A DNA stretch of 64,000 bases from JACDCY01 sp964350145 (GTDB taxonomy: Bacteria > Gemmatimonadota > Gemmatimonadetes > Gemmatimonadales > Gemmatimonadaceae). How positions within the stretch are numbered: the first letter of the stretch is position 1; each line of letters starts with the position of its first letter. Shown one piece after another: positions 32,590 through 40,840 of the stretch. The position numbers and the translations under genes are program-made. The stretch lies in the NCBI GenBank assembly GCA_964350145.1, contig CAYGJL010000013.1, positions 1 through 64,000 on the forward strand, read 5' to 3'. The notes beneath the pieces are model-generated. The model was not told the origin of the DNA. It worked only from the letters and a program-made list of their open reading frames with translations, and searched no databases.

Positions 32590-33776
32590 GCGTACGCGTC
32601 CGGCTGTCGGTGATGATGTTCCTCCAGTACTTCATCTGGGGGGCGTGGTTCGTGACGCTCGGGACGTACCTGGGCACGACGCTCGCGTTCGACGGCACGC
32701 AGATCGGCCTGGCGTACGGCAGCCTGGCGATCGCCGCGATGGTGTCGCCGTTCTTCGTGGGGATGGTTGCGGACCGGTTCTTCGCGACCGAGAAGATGCT
32801 GGCGGGGTTGCACGTGGGCGGGGCAGCGTTGCTGTGGTACGCATCGACGATCGGAGACTTCGGGACGTTTTATCCGGTGTTGATCGTGTACGCGCTGTTC
32901 TACATGCCGACGCTGGCGCTGTCGAACTCCATCTCGTTCGCCAACGTCGCGAGCTCGGCGAAGGAGTTTCCGCGGATTCGCGTGCTCGGGACCATCGGGT
33001 GGATTGTCGCGGGAATTCTGGTGGGGCAGCTCGGGCTCGAGGCGACCGCGGTGCCGATGCGGATTGCCGCGGGCGCGTCGTTCGCGCTGGCGGCGTTCTC
33101 GTTGCTGCTGCCGCACACGCCGCCGAGCTCCGCGGGCAGGCCGCTGTCCGCGCGCGACGTTCTGGGGCTGGACGCGTTGTCGCTCATGCGCGACCGGTCG
33201 TTTGCTGTGTTCGTGGTGGGATCGTTCCTGCTGTGTATCCCGCTGCAGTTCTACTACGCGTTTACGAACCTGTTTCTGAACGAGATCGGGCTGCCGGAGC
33301 CGGCGAGCAAGATGACGCTCGGGCAGATGTCGGAGATCGCGTTCATGATCCTGATGCCGTGGTTTCTCGTGCGGCTGGGCGTGAAGAAGATCATGCTGAT
33401 CGGGATGGCCGCGTGGGCGGCGCGGTACTTCCTGTTCGCCAACGGCGGGCTCGGCGCGAACGTGTGGATGCTGTATCTCGGCATCCTGCTGCACGGCGTG
33501 TGCTACGATTTCTTCTTCGTGACCGGGCAGATTTACGTGGATCAGCAGGCGGGAGTACGGATCCGGGCGGCGGCGCAGGGGTTTATTGCGTTCGTTACGA
33601 TGGGGGTGGGAAACTTCATCGGGGCGTGGGCGTCGGGGCGGGTTGTCGAGCGGTACGCGACGGCAGGAGGGCATGATTGGAACGCTATTTGGATGGTGCC
33701 TGCTGTTGGCGCCGCGGTTATCCTCGCGGTTTTTGCTTTGTTGTTCCGTCCGAGCGAGCAGCCAAGGGCCGCTTAA
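32586..33776 (+). CDS. MFS transporter, nucleoside:H+ symporter-like
   Basis: A 396-residue, 12-helix transporter. N terminus LSVMMFLQYFIWGAWFVTLGTYL is characteristic of the NHS/NupG-like MFS branch, followed by YGSLAIAAMVSPFFVGMVADRFF and RIRVLGTIGWIVAG. In oxidative glycoside loci such transporters sit beside DUF1080 and Gfo/Idh/MocA genes and presumably import the sugar or keto-sugar. GTG 32586 overlaps the DUF1080 stop codon. A perfect 33-bp inverted repeat begins 3 bases after its stop. Confidence 0.88.
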   Translation: MSVRVRLSVMMFLQYFIWGAWFVTLGTYLGTTLAFDGTQIGLAYGSLAIAAMVSPFFVGMVADRFFATEKMLAGLHVGGAALLWYASTIGDFGTFYPVLIVYALFYMPTLALSNSISFANVASSAKEFPRIRVLGTIGWIVAGILVGQLGLEATAVPMRIAAGASFALAAFSLLLPHTPPSSAGRPLSARDVLGLDALSLMRDRSFAVFVVGSFLLCIPLQFYYAFTNLFLNEIGLPEPASKMTLGQMSEIAFMILMPWFLVRLGVKKIMLIGMAAWAARYFLFANGGLGANVWMLYLGILLHGVCYDFFFVTGQIYVDQQAGVRIRAAAQGFIAFVTMGVGNFIGAWASGRVVERYATAGGHDWNAIWMVPAVGAAVILAVFALLFRPSEQPRAA

Positions 33777-33778
33777 CG

Positions 33779-34400
33779 GCCCTGCGTCCTGCGTGCTGCG
33801 GCCTGCGCCCTAGCAGAGTTCATAGCACGCGAAATGATTGTGTTGCACCCCTGGCAATACGATTCGCGTAATTCGGTGTCCTCCATTCAGCATTCGGGGT
33901 GGAGAGCGAGCCTGTCGAATTCAGGGAAGGCGAGTCCGGTCCGGTGCATGCCGGCGATCCGATCAGGCGGATGAAGGCCTACAGGCTGGCGCTGGAAGTA
34001 GTGGATGTTGCGTGGGCAGATGCCGCGACGGTCCGGACGCATCCGACGACAGCGTTCATTGCCTCGCAATTATACAGATCGGCCAGCTCGATCGGCGCCA
34101 ACGGCTGCGACGGCTACAGTCGCAGCTCAGGGAAGGATCGGGTGCGGTTCTTCGAGTACGCGCTGAGCTCGGCTCGGGAATGCAGGTTCTGGTACCACGC
34201 GGCGAGGCACGTACTCGAACGAGCAGACTATGAGCAGCGCACCGTTCTCTTGACGCGTATCTGCCAAATCCTTCTCAAGGCGATTCCGCAGGAGCGCGAC
34301 CGTGACATTCGCCCGGATCCCCCTGCAGGCGCGGAGCAATGAAAGTGCCCCGCGCTCGGAATCCGCGAGGGCGCAGGCCGCAGCACGCAGGACGCAGGGC
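33779..34400. mobile_element. 33-bp inverted-repeat element carrying a four-helix-bundle ORF
   Basis: Left arm 33779-33811 (begins GCCCTGCGTCCTGCGTGCTG) and right arm 34368-34400 are perfect 33-bp inverted repeats enclosing 556 bases with one ORF. No target-site duplication is obvious. A related single arm occurs at 35873-35905. The element lies between convergent genes, where insertion is harmless. The four-helix-bundle family is otherwise best known as the ORF in intervening sequences of 23S rRNA genes, which also form long hairpins. Mobility is inferred. Confidence 0.6.
33971..34342 (+). CDS. Four-helix-bundle protein (23S rRNA IVS/S23-like, PF05635)
   Basis: About 123 residues from ATG 33971; an in-frame GTG at 33899 would add 24 residues. 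Typical family pattern: MKAYRLALEVVDVAW, then SQLYRSASSIGANGCDGYSRSS, RFFEYALSSARECRFWYHAARHV, and a final helix TRICQILLKAI. Members are small all-helical proteins of unclear function, encoded within 23S rRNA intervening sequences and also as stand-alone intergenic genes; relatives act as accessory proteins in diversity-generating retroelements. Here the gene lies inside a 33-bp inverted repeat and is therefore probably the cargo of that element. Confidence 0.78.
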   Translation: MKAYRLALEVVDVAWADAATVRTHPTTAFIASQLYRSASSIGANGCDGYSRSSGKDRVRFFEYALSSARECRFWYHAARHVLERADYEQRTVLLTRICQILLKAIPQERDRDIRPDPPAGAEQ

Positions 34401-34409
34401 TTTTCCTCC

Positions 34410-34682
34410 TCAGCCTCCGCTAACGGCAGCAAGTATCAAGACTTCGGCGCCATCGGGAACGACGGTAGCCAGGCCCTGATCAAACCTGCAGTTCCGCTCT
34501 CCCACGAACACGTTGATGTGCGGCCGGATCTCCCCTTGTTCCGTCAAAACCCTGCTCTTCACCCCGGGGTGCCGTTTGCCAAGGGCCGCAAGAACCTTGG
34601 CGACAGTTGCGCCTTCCACCTCCACCCGCTCCTCCCCCCCGGCAAACTGCTGCAGGTAGGACGGCAGACCAACGGTGACCAT
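34410..34682 (-). CDS. MoaD/ThiS-family ubiquitin-like protein
   Basis: A 90-residue beta-grasp protein that starts MVTVGLPSYLQQFAGGEERVEV-like and ends in SGG, the diglycine tail activated by adenylation in MoaD, ThiS and related sulfur carriers. Internal features PHINVFVGERNCRF and PDGAEVLILAAV fit MoaD. The start overlaps the stop of the Asp-box gene upstream, so the pair is translationally coupled. Neither molybdopterin nor thiamine genes are adjacent, so it may serve a different thiocarboxylate or conjugation role. Confidence 0.88.
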   Translation of the reverse strand: MVTVGLPSYLQQFAGGEERVEVEGATVAKVLAALGKRHPGVKSRVLTEQGEIRPHINVFVGERNCRFDQGLATVVPDGAEVLILAAVSGG

Positions 34683-35782
34683 CAGGCGGAAATCATCCCG
34701 GTCTTGACGCACACCACGGGCGGCAGCGTGTCCGCGACGAGCTGCCATGCCTCGCCCTCGTCGTTGGACGCGAACACCTTCCCGCTGCGCGTCCCGAAAT
34801 ACACGCCGGCCGGCTCGGCCCGGTCAACGGACATCGCGTCGCGCAAAACACACTCGTACGCGTCTTCCTGCGGGAGCCCGTTGGCCAGCGCGTGCCAGGA
34901 CGCTCCGGCGTTCCGCGTGCGGTAGACGCGAAGCTTCGCGTCCGGCACGACCCGGAACACGTCGGCTTCGATCGGAACGATGTACACGGTATCGGGATCG
35001 TGCGGATGCATCGCCATCGCGAAGCCGAAGTCGGACGGAACGCCGTTGGCGATGTCCTGCCAGCTGTCGCCCCAATCGTCGCTCCGGTACAGCCCCCAGT
35101 GATTTTGCAGGAACAGCCGCTCGGGGCGGCTCGGATGGTTTACGACCTTGTGCACGCACTGCCCGAACTCGGGATACTTGTCGGGGTTGAACTCGGCGCG
35201 TACGCCCTTGTTGCTCGCGCGCCAGCTCGTGCCGCCGTCGTCGGTGCGGTACGCTCCCGCCGCCGAGATGGCGATGAGCATGCGGTCGCTGTTCGTAGGA
35301 TCCTGTACGATCGTGTGCAGGCACAGCCCGCCTCCGCCAGGCATCCACTGCTTGCGGTGCGGATGATCGAGTAAACCCTGGACAGGCTTCCAGCTCGCGC
35401 CCGCGTCCGTGCTCTTGAACAGCGCGGCAGGCTCGACGCCGCAATACATCACGTCGGGCTGATCGTCCGGACCGGGCGCGATCTGCCAGATCTGCTTGAG
35501 CGACAGCTCAGCTCCCTCGGGGAACACGACGTTCGGCTCTTCAGGGATACTCCAGGTCTTCCCAAGGTCCCCGCTCGACGCCAGCACCGTTCCGAAATGC
35601 GAGTTCATCGCCGTGGCGAAGAGCCGCTGCCGGCCCGCGCGCGCGTCGAGCGCCATCGCGTACACAGCGTGCCCGCGCAGGAACGGCCCCTCCATCTCCC
35701 ATTTCTTCCGCGCCTCGTCCAGCCGCAGAATGAACGCGCCCTTCATGGTGCCGACGAGGAGAATGGGAGTCTTAGTAGCCAT
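34682..35782 (-). CDS. Asp-box (BNR) beta-propeller protein
   Basis: A 366-residue propeller without a signal peptide. At least six Asp-box-like motifs (S-x-D-x-G-x-x-W) are visible: SSGDLGKTW, STDAGASW, TDDGGTSW, SDDWGDSW, TRNAGASW and SNDEGEAW. It is often labelled exo-alpha-sialidase or WD40/YVTN-like, but the sialidase catalytic Arg triad and Tyr/Glu pair are not evident, so enzymatic activity is uncertain. It is coupled by an ATGA overlap to a ThiS/MoaD-like gene, a recurrent but unexplained pairing. Confidence 0.8.
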   Translation of the reverse strand: MATKTPILLVGTMKGAFILRLDEARKKWEMEGPFLRGHAVYAMALDARAGRQRLFATAMNSHFGTVLASSGDLGKTWSIPEEPNVVFPEGAELSLKQIWQIAPGPDDQPDVMYCGVEPAALFKSTDAGASWKPVQGLLDHPHRKQWMPGGGGLCLHTIVQDPTNSDRMLIAISAAGAYRTDDGGTSWRASNKGVRAEFNPDKYPEFGQCVHKVVNHPSRPERLFLQNHWGLYRSDDWGDSWQDIANGVPSDFGFAMAMHPHDPDTVYIVPIEADVFRVVPDAKLRVYRTRNAGASWHALANGLPQEDAYECVLRDAMSVDRAEPAGVYFGTRSGKVFASNDEGEAWQLVADTLPPVVCVKTGMISA

Positions 35783-35792
35783 GGGAGCGACT

Positions 35793-35905
35793 GGTGACTA
35801 GTGATTCGTGATTCGTGATTCGTGATTAGTACAAGTGGTTACATAGATCCGTCATATCGCTCGATCTTTCTAGGGCGCAGCGCGCAGCACGCAGCACGCA
35901 GCGTC
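35793..35905. repeat. Intergenic repeats: GTGATTCG words plus GCAGCACGCA arm
   Basis: 35793-35830 carries tandem GTGACTAGTGATTCGTGATTCG words (family 2). 35873-35905 carries AGGGCGCAGCGCGCAGCACG-like sequence related to the arms of the 33779-34400 element (family 4). Between them no feature is seen. Confidence 0.7.
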
Positions 35906-35907
35906 GT

Positions 35908-37152
35908 TTACCGCGGTTTCCACTTATCTCGGGCCACTTCTGGCACGAACGAATCCAGCCCTCTCGGCGGAAAATCCAACGTTTTTCCCCGAGCCGCACT
36001 CATATGCGCCGTCATCAGAATCCGCATGACCTCCACTCCGTCCTCGAACGTCAGCATCGGCTTTTCCCCGCGCAGAAACGCCCGGACGAAGTGGCGGTTC
36101 TCCGCCGAATAACCATAGGCAGCGGCTTCGTCGGCGACCACCGGCATCAACCCCATCTCCGCGTTCTGCTTCTCGACCAGGTCTTCTCCTGCCTTGCCAC
36201 GCACTTCGCGGCTGAAGAACAGCTTGAGCCCGCTGTCCAGCGTGTTCCATGACATCGAATACTCGGGACCGAGCAGCTCCGCCGACAGGCGCAGCCCAGC
36301 GCCGACGAAGCTCCAGGACGTCGTGACTTCGCCGATCATCGTCTCGCCGGTTGCGGCTTCGTACTCGATCGTCGCGCGTGCAAAATCTTCCGCGGGACGC
36401 CGTCGGAAGTCCACATCTTTGCCCATGGTCGCGCGCAGACGCTTGGCGTACTGCGGCCGCGTCCACTTGAGTGAAGCCACATGACCAGTGACGCGCACCG
36501 GACGAATAGACGAGCGAGGCGCGCCGGGCTTGGTGAGCAGATGGCGCACGACCTCGACCGAGTGGCACATCATGTCGTTCAGTACGCCGCCGCCCTGGAG
36601 CGACCCCTGCCAGAACCAGGGCATGTGCGGGCCGCTGTGCTCCTCCGCGGCGCGCGCGAGGTACGGCCGGCCGGCGAGCGCTGCGCCACGCGCCCAGATG
36701 AGATCGCGGCCACGAGTAATGTCCGGCGCGAACAACTGGTTCTCCAGGTAGCCCGTGTTGAGCCCGACGCTCGCGGCGAGCCTGGCGACTTTCTTCGCCT
36801 CGGCGACGTTGCGCGCGAGCGGCTTCTCGCACGCGAGCCCCCGCAGCTCGCCTTCGCCGCGCTTGATCGCGCGCACGATCTCCTCGACGTTCGCGACGCG
36901 CGCATGGTTCGGCCCGCACAGCCAGATCGCGTCCACTGCCGGATCGGCGACCATCTCCCGAATCGAGCGGAAAGCTTTCGCGTCGCCGACCTCGAGAGAG
37001 CGCGCGTACGCCGCCGTGGCGCTCGCGTTCTTCCGATTGGGGCTCCACACGCCGACGACGTCGGCGTCGCGCACGGCCGCGAACGCCTGAACGTGGAAGC
37101 GGGCGTTGAAGCCGCTTCCGACGATGCCTACGCCGAGCCGGCCACCGCTCAC
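35908..37152 (-). CDS. Gfo/Idh/MocA-family oxidoreductase
   Basis: A 414-residue NAD(P)-dependent sugar oxidoreductase. N-terminal Rossmann motif GVGIVGSGFNARFHVQAF, then AIWLCGPNHA and the catalytic-region CEKPLARNVAEAK (E-K-P), followed by the alpha/beta C-terminal domain. It oxidises or reduces a sugar hydroxyl, in related loci at C3 of glucosides. GTG 37152 overlaps the previous stop by 4 bases (GTGA), placing it at the 3' end of the GMC-subunit operon (39454 to 35908). A longer upstream reading is another frame of the small-subunit gene. Confidence 0.9.
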   Translation of the reverse strand: MSGGRLGVGIVGSGFNARFHVQAFAAVRDADVVGVWSPNRKNASATAAYARSLEVGDAKAFRSIREMVADPAVDAIWLCGPNHARVANVEEIVRAIKRGEGELRGLACEKPLARNVAEAKKVARLAASVGLNTGYLENQLFAPDITRGRDLIWARGAALAGRPYLARAAEEHSGPHMPWFWQGSLQGGGVLNDMMCHSVEVVRHLLTKPGAPRSSIRPVRVTGHVASLKWTRPQYAKRLRATMGKDVDFRRRPAEDFARATIEYEAATGETMIGEVTTSWSFVGAGLRLSAELLGPEYSMSWNTLDSGLKLFFSREVRGKAGEDLVEKQNAEMGLMPVVADEAAAYGYSAENRHFVRAFLRGEKPMLTFEDGVEVMRILMTAHMSAARGKTLDFPPRGLDSFVPEVARDKWKPR

Positions 37153-37772
37153 TGGACCGGGATGCGCGTGTTCATGAGATCCTGCGACACGCCGAGCTTC
37201 GCCATCGCCTCGGCGGAGCAGCCCTGCCAGTTCGGGTTGAACACGTTGCCGATGTAGCGCACATCCTGCCAGCCCATCGCGCTGGAGAAGAACCCACCCG
37301 CGGTGAGATCGCGGAAGCGGGTGAAGAACGCCACGCCGTGACTGTGCTCCGGCTTCGCGCGCGCGGGCCAGGCGATGTCGTTGAGCACGGCTCGCCGCTG
37401 CTCGTCGGTGCAGCGCACGAAGGTCGCGGCGAACCGCTCGCGGCACTCGAAGTCGAGCCAACCGAGCCCGCCGCGCATGGCGACTTTGCTGGACTCGGAC
37501 GCGTCCTTGTCGGAGAACAGAAAGTCCATGTACTCGGGGACTTTCGCCTCGGTAGCGCTGCCGGACCGCTCGTCGCGCGGGATGATGTAGTCCACCAGCA
37601 TCCGCACGGTCTCCCATTCACTGCTGGTGAAGAACGTGGGAGCGTAGCTGCTCTCGTCGGTTGCGAACGCGCGGGCCGCGCGCTCGAGCTGCGGCGGCGT
37701 GAGCTCCCACGCAAGAGCGAAGGGGAGCGCCGCCATCGCCTTGACCGCGTCGCGGCGGGTCACGTCGGTCAT
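37149..37772 (-). CDS. Gluconate 2-dehydrogenase subunit 3-family protein
   Basis: A 207-residue small subunit. The N terminus MTDVTRRDAVKAMAALPFALA has a twin-arginine-like pattern (TRRDA) followed by a hydrophobic stretch, so the assembled complex is probably exported folded. The body has WETVRMLVDYIIPRDERSGSATEAKVPEYMDFLF, typical of subunit 3 of membrane-bound GMC dehydrogenases and of small subunits of glucoside 3-dehydrogenases. It is translationally coupled to the GMC large subunit (ATGA at 37769). Confidence 0.9.
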   Translation of the reverse strand: MTDVTRRDAVKAMAALPFALAWELTPPQLERAARAFATDESSYAPTFFTSSEWETVRMLVDYIIPRDERSGSATEAKVPEYMDFLFSDKDASESSKVAMRGGLGWLDFECRERFAATFVRCTDEQRRAVLNDIAWPARAKPEHSHGVAFFTRFRDLTAGGFFSSAMGWQDVRYIGNVFNPNWQGCSAEAMAKLGVSQDLMNTRIPVQ

Positions 37773-39454
37773 AGCACCCTCGCTTTGATCTGATCGCGGA
37801 TGTAGTCCGAAGTGCGCCATGCCAGCGCCATGATCGTCCAGGTGGGGTTCTTGTCGGCTTGCGACACGAACGGGCCGCCGTCGGCTACGAAGAGGTTCCT
37901 GCAGTCGTGCGCCTGGCAGTTCGAGTTTAGCACCGAAGTCTTCGGGTCGTGGCCCATGCGCGTTCCGCCCAGCTCGTGAATGATCTGCCCGCCAGTCGCG
38001 ATGTTGTAATCCTGCTCCTTCGTCGGCATCGGCGAGAACACCTGCCCGCCCATGTCCGCCACGAGCGCGCGGAAAGTCTCCTGCATGTGCCGCACCTGGT
38101 TGATCTCGTGCTCGCTCCACTTCCAGTGGAAGCGCAGCACCGGAATACCGAAACGATCCACGACGTTCGGGTCTATCTCGCAGTAGGAGTCGTCGTTCGG
38201 AATCATCTCGCCGCGGCCGGAGAAGCCGATAGTCGCGCCGTAGTACTTGCGATAATCGTCCTTGAGCTGCGTGCCGTAGCCGCCGCCGCCGGGATAGCGA
38301 TGGATGCCGCCCATGAAGCCCGCGCCGGGCGCGCGAACCCCGCCCCATACCTCGATGTGGTAGCCGCGGGGAAAGTCGAGCTTGCTGTTGTCCAGCCACC
38401 ACGGCATGTACACGTGCATCCCGCCCGCGCCGTCCTCGTTGTGCGTGACGTGGTTCTCCATCGCCGGTATGTAGCCCGCGACGTCGCTGCCGGTGGTGTC
38501 GGTGATGTACTTGCCGAGCGTGCCGCTGCCGTTGGCCAGACCCTGCGGGAACAGCGGCGACTTCGAGTTCAGCAGGATGCGCGCCGACTCGAGCGCGCTC
38601 GCGGCGAGCACGACTACGCGGCTGCGTGCCTGCAGCTCCTCGCCCGTGACCTTGTTGATGTACGACACGCCGGTCGCCATTCCGTTCGGCGCGGTGGTTA
38701 CCTCCCGGACCATGGCGTTGGTGAGCAACGTCAGCTTGCCGGTGGCCAGCGCCGGCGCGATGAAGACGTCGGGGCTTGAAAAATTCGACTTCGTGGTGCA
38801 CCCGCGGTTGCACTGCCCGCAGTAGTGGCATGCGGGCCGCCCGTTGAGTGGCTGCGTGATGACGGAGCGGCGTGCGGGGATGCAGGTAATGTTCAGGTTG
38901 TCGCACGATTTCTTGACCAGCAGCTCGTAGCAGCGGGGCGCCGGCGGCGGATGAAAGATCCCGTCCGGCTCATTGGGAATTTCTTCGCGGCTGCCGTAGA
39001 TGCCGACGATCCTGTCCACATCGTCGAAGTACGGGGCGACGTCGTCGTACGAGATCGGCCAGTCGTCGCCGAGCCCGTCGAGCGTCTTGCGGCGGAAATC
39101 GTCTGGCCCGAAGCGGAGGGAGATGCGCCCCCAGTGGTTGGTGCGGCCGCCGAGCATGCGCGCGCGCCACCAAAGGAAGCGGGAGCCGGGAGCAGTGGTG
39201 TACGGCTCGCCTTCTATCTCCCAGCCGCCGTCGCAGGCGTCGAACTCGCCGAAGGGGCGGAGCCGGGTCGCGGCGCCGCGGCGGGGCGAGGCGTACGCGG
39301 GGACCAGCATCGGCGAATCCTTCGACGCGTACCAGGGGCCGCCCGCCTCGAGCAACAGCACGTTGGCGCCGGCTTTCGTCAACGCGTAGGCCGCCATCCC
39401 TCCGCCCGCGCCGGATCCGACTATCACCACGTCGTAGGTCGTGTTCTGAGTCAT
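37769..39454 (-). CDS. GMC-family FAD dehydrogenase with Cys cluster, probable glycoside 3-dehydrogenase
   Basis: A 561-residue flavoprotein. FAD motif VVIVGSGAGGGMAAYAL (10-26), then GGRTNHWGR, and the C-terminal catalytic region GGTRMGHDPKTSVLNSNCQAHDCRNLFVAD. Four cysteines C209, C212, C215 and C219 (C-x2-C-x2-C-x3-C) fit an iron-sulfur cluster as in the FAD/Fe-S glucoside 3-dehydrogenases. It would oxidise the C3 hydroxyl of a sugar or glycoside in the periplasm, passing electrons onward to a cytochrome not encoded nearby. Its small subunit and a Gfo/Idh/MocA protein follow in the same operon. Confidence 0.88.
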   Translation of the reverse strand: MTQNTTYDVVIVGSGAGGGMAAYALTKAGANVLLLEAGGPWYASKDSPMLVPAYASPRRGAATRLRPFGEFDACDGGWEIEGEPYTTAPGSRFLWWRARMLGGRTNHWGRISLRFGPDDFRRKTLDGLGDDWPISYDDVAPYFDDVDRIVGIYGSREEIPNEPDGIFHPPPAPRCYELLVKKSCDNLNITCIPARRSVITQPLNGRPACHYCGQCNRGCTTKSNFSSPDVFIAPALATGKLTLLTNAMVREVTTAPNGMATGVSYINKVTGEELQARSRVVVLAASALESARILLNSKSPLFPQGLANGSGTLGKYITDTTGSDVAGYIPAMENHVTHNEDGAGGMHVYMPWWLDNSKLDFPRGYHIEVWGGVRAPGAGFMGGIHRYPGGGGYGTQLKDDYRKYYGATIGFSGRGEMIPNDDSYCEIDPNVVDRFGIPVLRFHWKWSEHEINQVRHMQETFRALVADMGGQVFSPMPTKEQDYNIATGGQIIHELGGTRMGHDPKTSVLNSNCQAHDCRNLFVADGGPFVSQADKNPTWTIMALAWRTSDYIRDQIKARVL

Positions 39455-39483
39455 CTCCCGGCTTGGTTTCGGGTTGTCAGTTC

Positions 39484-39618
39484 GGGGAGGCGCTGGGCTG
39501 GCCGGGTCGCACTGCCGGGGATTCCTCGCGTGGCGGCTACGCGCGCAAACTACGCGCGCTAAGACGCCGCCTGCGAGGAACCCCGCGGCGAGTGCGACCG
39601 GCCGCCCGGCGCCTCCCC
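39484..39618. repeat. Long GC-rich intergenic hairpin
   Basis: Left arm begins GGGGAGGCGCTGGGCTGGCC and right arm ends GGCCGCCCGGCGCCTCCCC; the arms are about 52 bases each with a few mismatches. The core contains ACGCGCGCAAACTACGCGCG. It fills the gap between the GMC gene start and the TIM-barrel gene stop. No related copy was found in the window. Confidence 0.75.
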
Positions 39619-39675
39619 GTCAGAAATTACGAACGGCGCCGGGGGATGACTAGAACCGACCGACGCCTGGTATCG

Positions 39676-40512
39676 TCAGATTCGGAGCGAGCGGAGATGG
39701 ATCAGGCTCGTTCGCGCGCTTACAAGCGCGTCGGCGGGATCGTCGTGCTCGACGAAGAAATGGCGGGCGCCGGCTTCGCGCGCGGCGGGAATGATGCGTT
39801 GCCAGTTGATCGCGCCCGCGCCCACGTCCGCCATGTGCCCGTCGGCGGTCCGGTCTTTCAAGTGCAGGGAGCTGTAGCGCCCGGGATGCCGGGCGAGATA
39901 CGCCATGGGATCCTGACCTGCGTCCACCAGCCAGTACACATCCATCTGCAGCGTCACGTAGCGCGGGTCGGTCTCGGCCAGCAGCACGTCGTACAAAAAG
40001 GCGCTACCCGCTGTCGTGAAATCGTAGGTGTAATTGTGGTAGCCGAAGCGGACGCCGGAGGCCAGCGCTGCCTCACCCGCGCGATTGAAGCGCGCGGCGA
40101 GTCGCTTGTAGCCGTCGGGCGTGCGGTGCGCGTCCGGCACCCACGCAAAGATTAGATAGTCGTGCCCCATCGCGGCCGCATTCGCGACTGTTCGAGCCCA
40201 ATCGCCCTCGAGCTCCGGCATGCCGATGTGCGCCGACGGCGCCGACAGGCCCGCGGCTCGCAGAGCCGAGCGCGCGGCGGCGGGCGAGTTGTCGTGGTAA
40301 CCGGCAAACTCCACCTCGTCGTAGCCGATGGCGGCGACGCGCGCTAGCGTGCCGGAAAAGTCCCGCGCCAGCTCCCGCCGCGCGGTGTAAAGCTGGAAGC
40401 CGAATCGTGCCCTCATCGGCGCGGCCTCGACCACCGACGGCCGCAGCGCGGTAGCGGCACCGGCCGAAAGCAGCGCGCTGACGAATGCCCGCCGGCCGAT
40501 CGCGACGCCCAT
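39676..40512 (-). CDS. TIM-barrel sugar isomerase/epimerase, exported
   Basis: About 278 residues. The N terminus GRRAFVSALLSAGAATA (RR plus hydrophobic run ending AxA-like) is a probable twin-arginine signal, so the enzyme acts in the periplasm. The body follows the xylose-isomerase-like pattern: FGFQLYTARREL, GYDEVEFAGYHD, GVRFGYHNYTYDF, QMDVYWLVDAG, SSLHLKDRT and HFFVEHDDP, with metal-binding E/D/H positions at barrel ends. Related proteins in 3-keto-glycoside clusters isomerise or cleave keto-sugars. Start ATG 40512; a GTG just before it would add one residue. Confidence 0.85.
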   Translation of the reverse strand: MGVAIGRRAFVSALLSAGAATALRPSVVEAAPMRARFGFQLYTARRELARDFSGTLARVAAIGYDEVEFAGYHDNSPAAARSALRAAGLSAPSAHIGMPELEGDWARTVANAAAMGHDYLIFAWVPDAHRTPDGYKRLAARFNRAGEAALASGVRFGYHNYTYDFTTAGSAFLYDVLLAETDPRYVTLQMDVYWLVDAGQDPMAYLARHPGRYSSLHLKDRTADGHMADVGAGAINWQRIIPAAREAGARHFFVEHDDPADALVSARTSLIHLRSLRI

Positions 40513-40840
40513 CACTGGCGTGGGCCGATGCGGCGATTATGTTGCGCGCCCCCGCACCGGAGCGCGTGGTAACATTGGTACAATCTCATCGTGTGAAACC
40601 GGCTGATTCCTCGCCCCGATGGCCTCTACGGTCGCCGTGCGCCGATGCGGGGAAAGTGCCATGCGAATACGGTCGCATTTCGAATGTAAAACCGCTACAC
40701 TGGTATGTATCGGACCGCGCCCACGTCGGGCTCGCCGGCCGCGCATTCAGTGTCGACATCGGACGAGGTACCATTGGTCACCTTTGCCGTCCTCCTGGGT
40801 GGTTCCCCAAGCGCTCCGTACCGGCGCGTAGGAGTTGACG
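40513..40840. other. Intergenic region without recognised gene
   Basis: This 328-base stretch between divergent genes contains the Shine-Dalgarno of the Crp-like gene (GGAG at 40831-40834) and a TACAAT box at 40579-40584 with no good -35 partner. I see no ORF with family resemblance, no hairpin family and no RNA motif that I can support. Confidence 0.5.

Noticed and set aside
34682..35782. Asp-box protein as a true sialidase
   Set aside because: No Arg triad, FRIP-like motif or catalytic Tyr/Glu can be seen; Asp boxes alone only indicate a propeller.
37338..38779. Plus-strand ORFs opposite the GMC operon
   Set aside because: Shadow frames without recognisable motifs, contradicted by coupled minus-strand genes.
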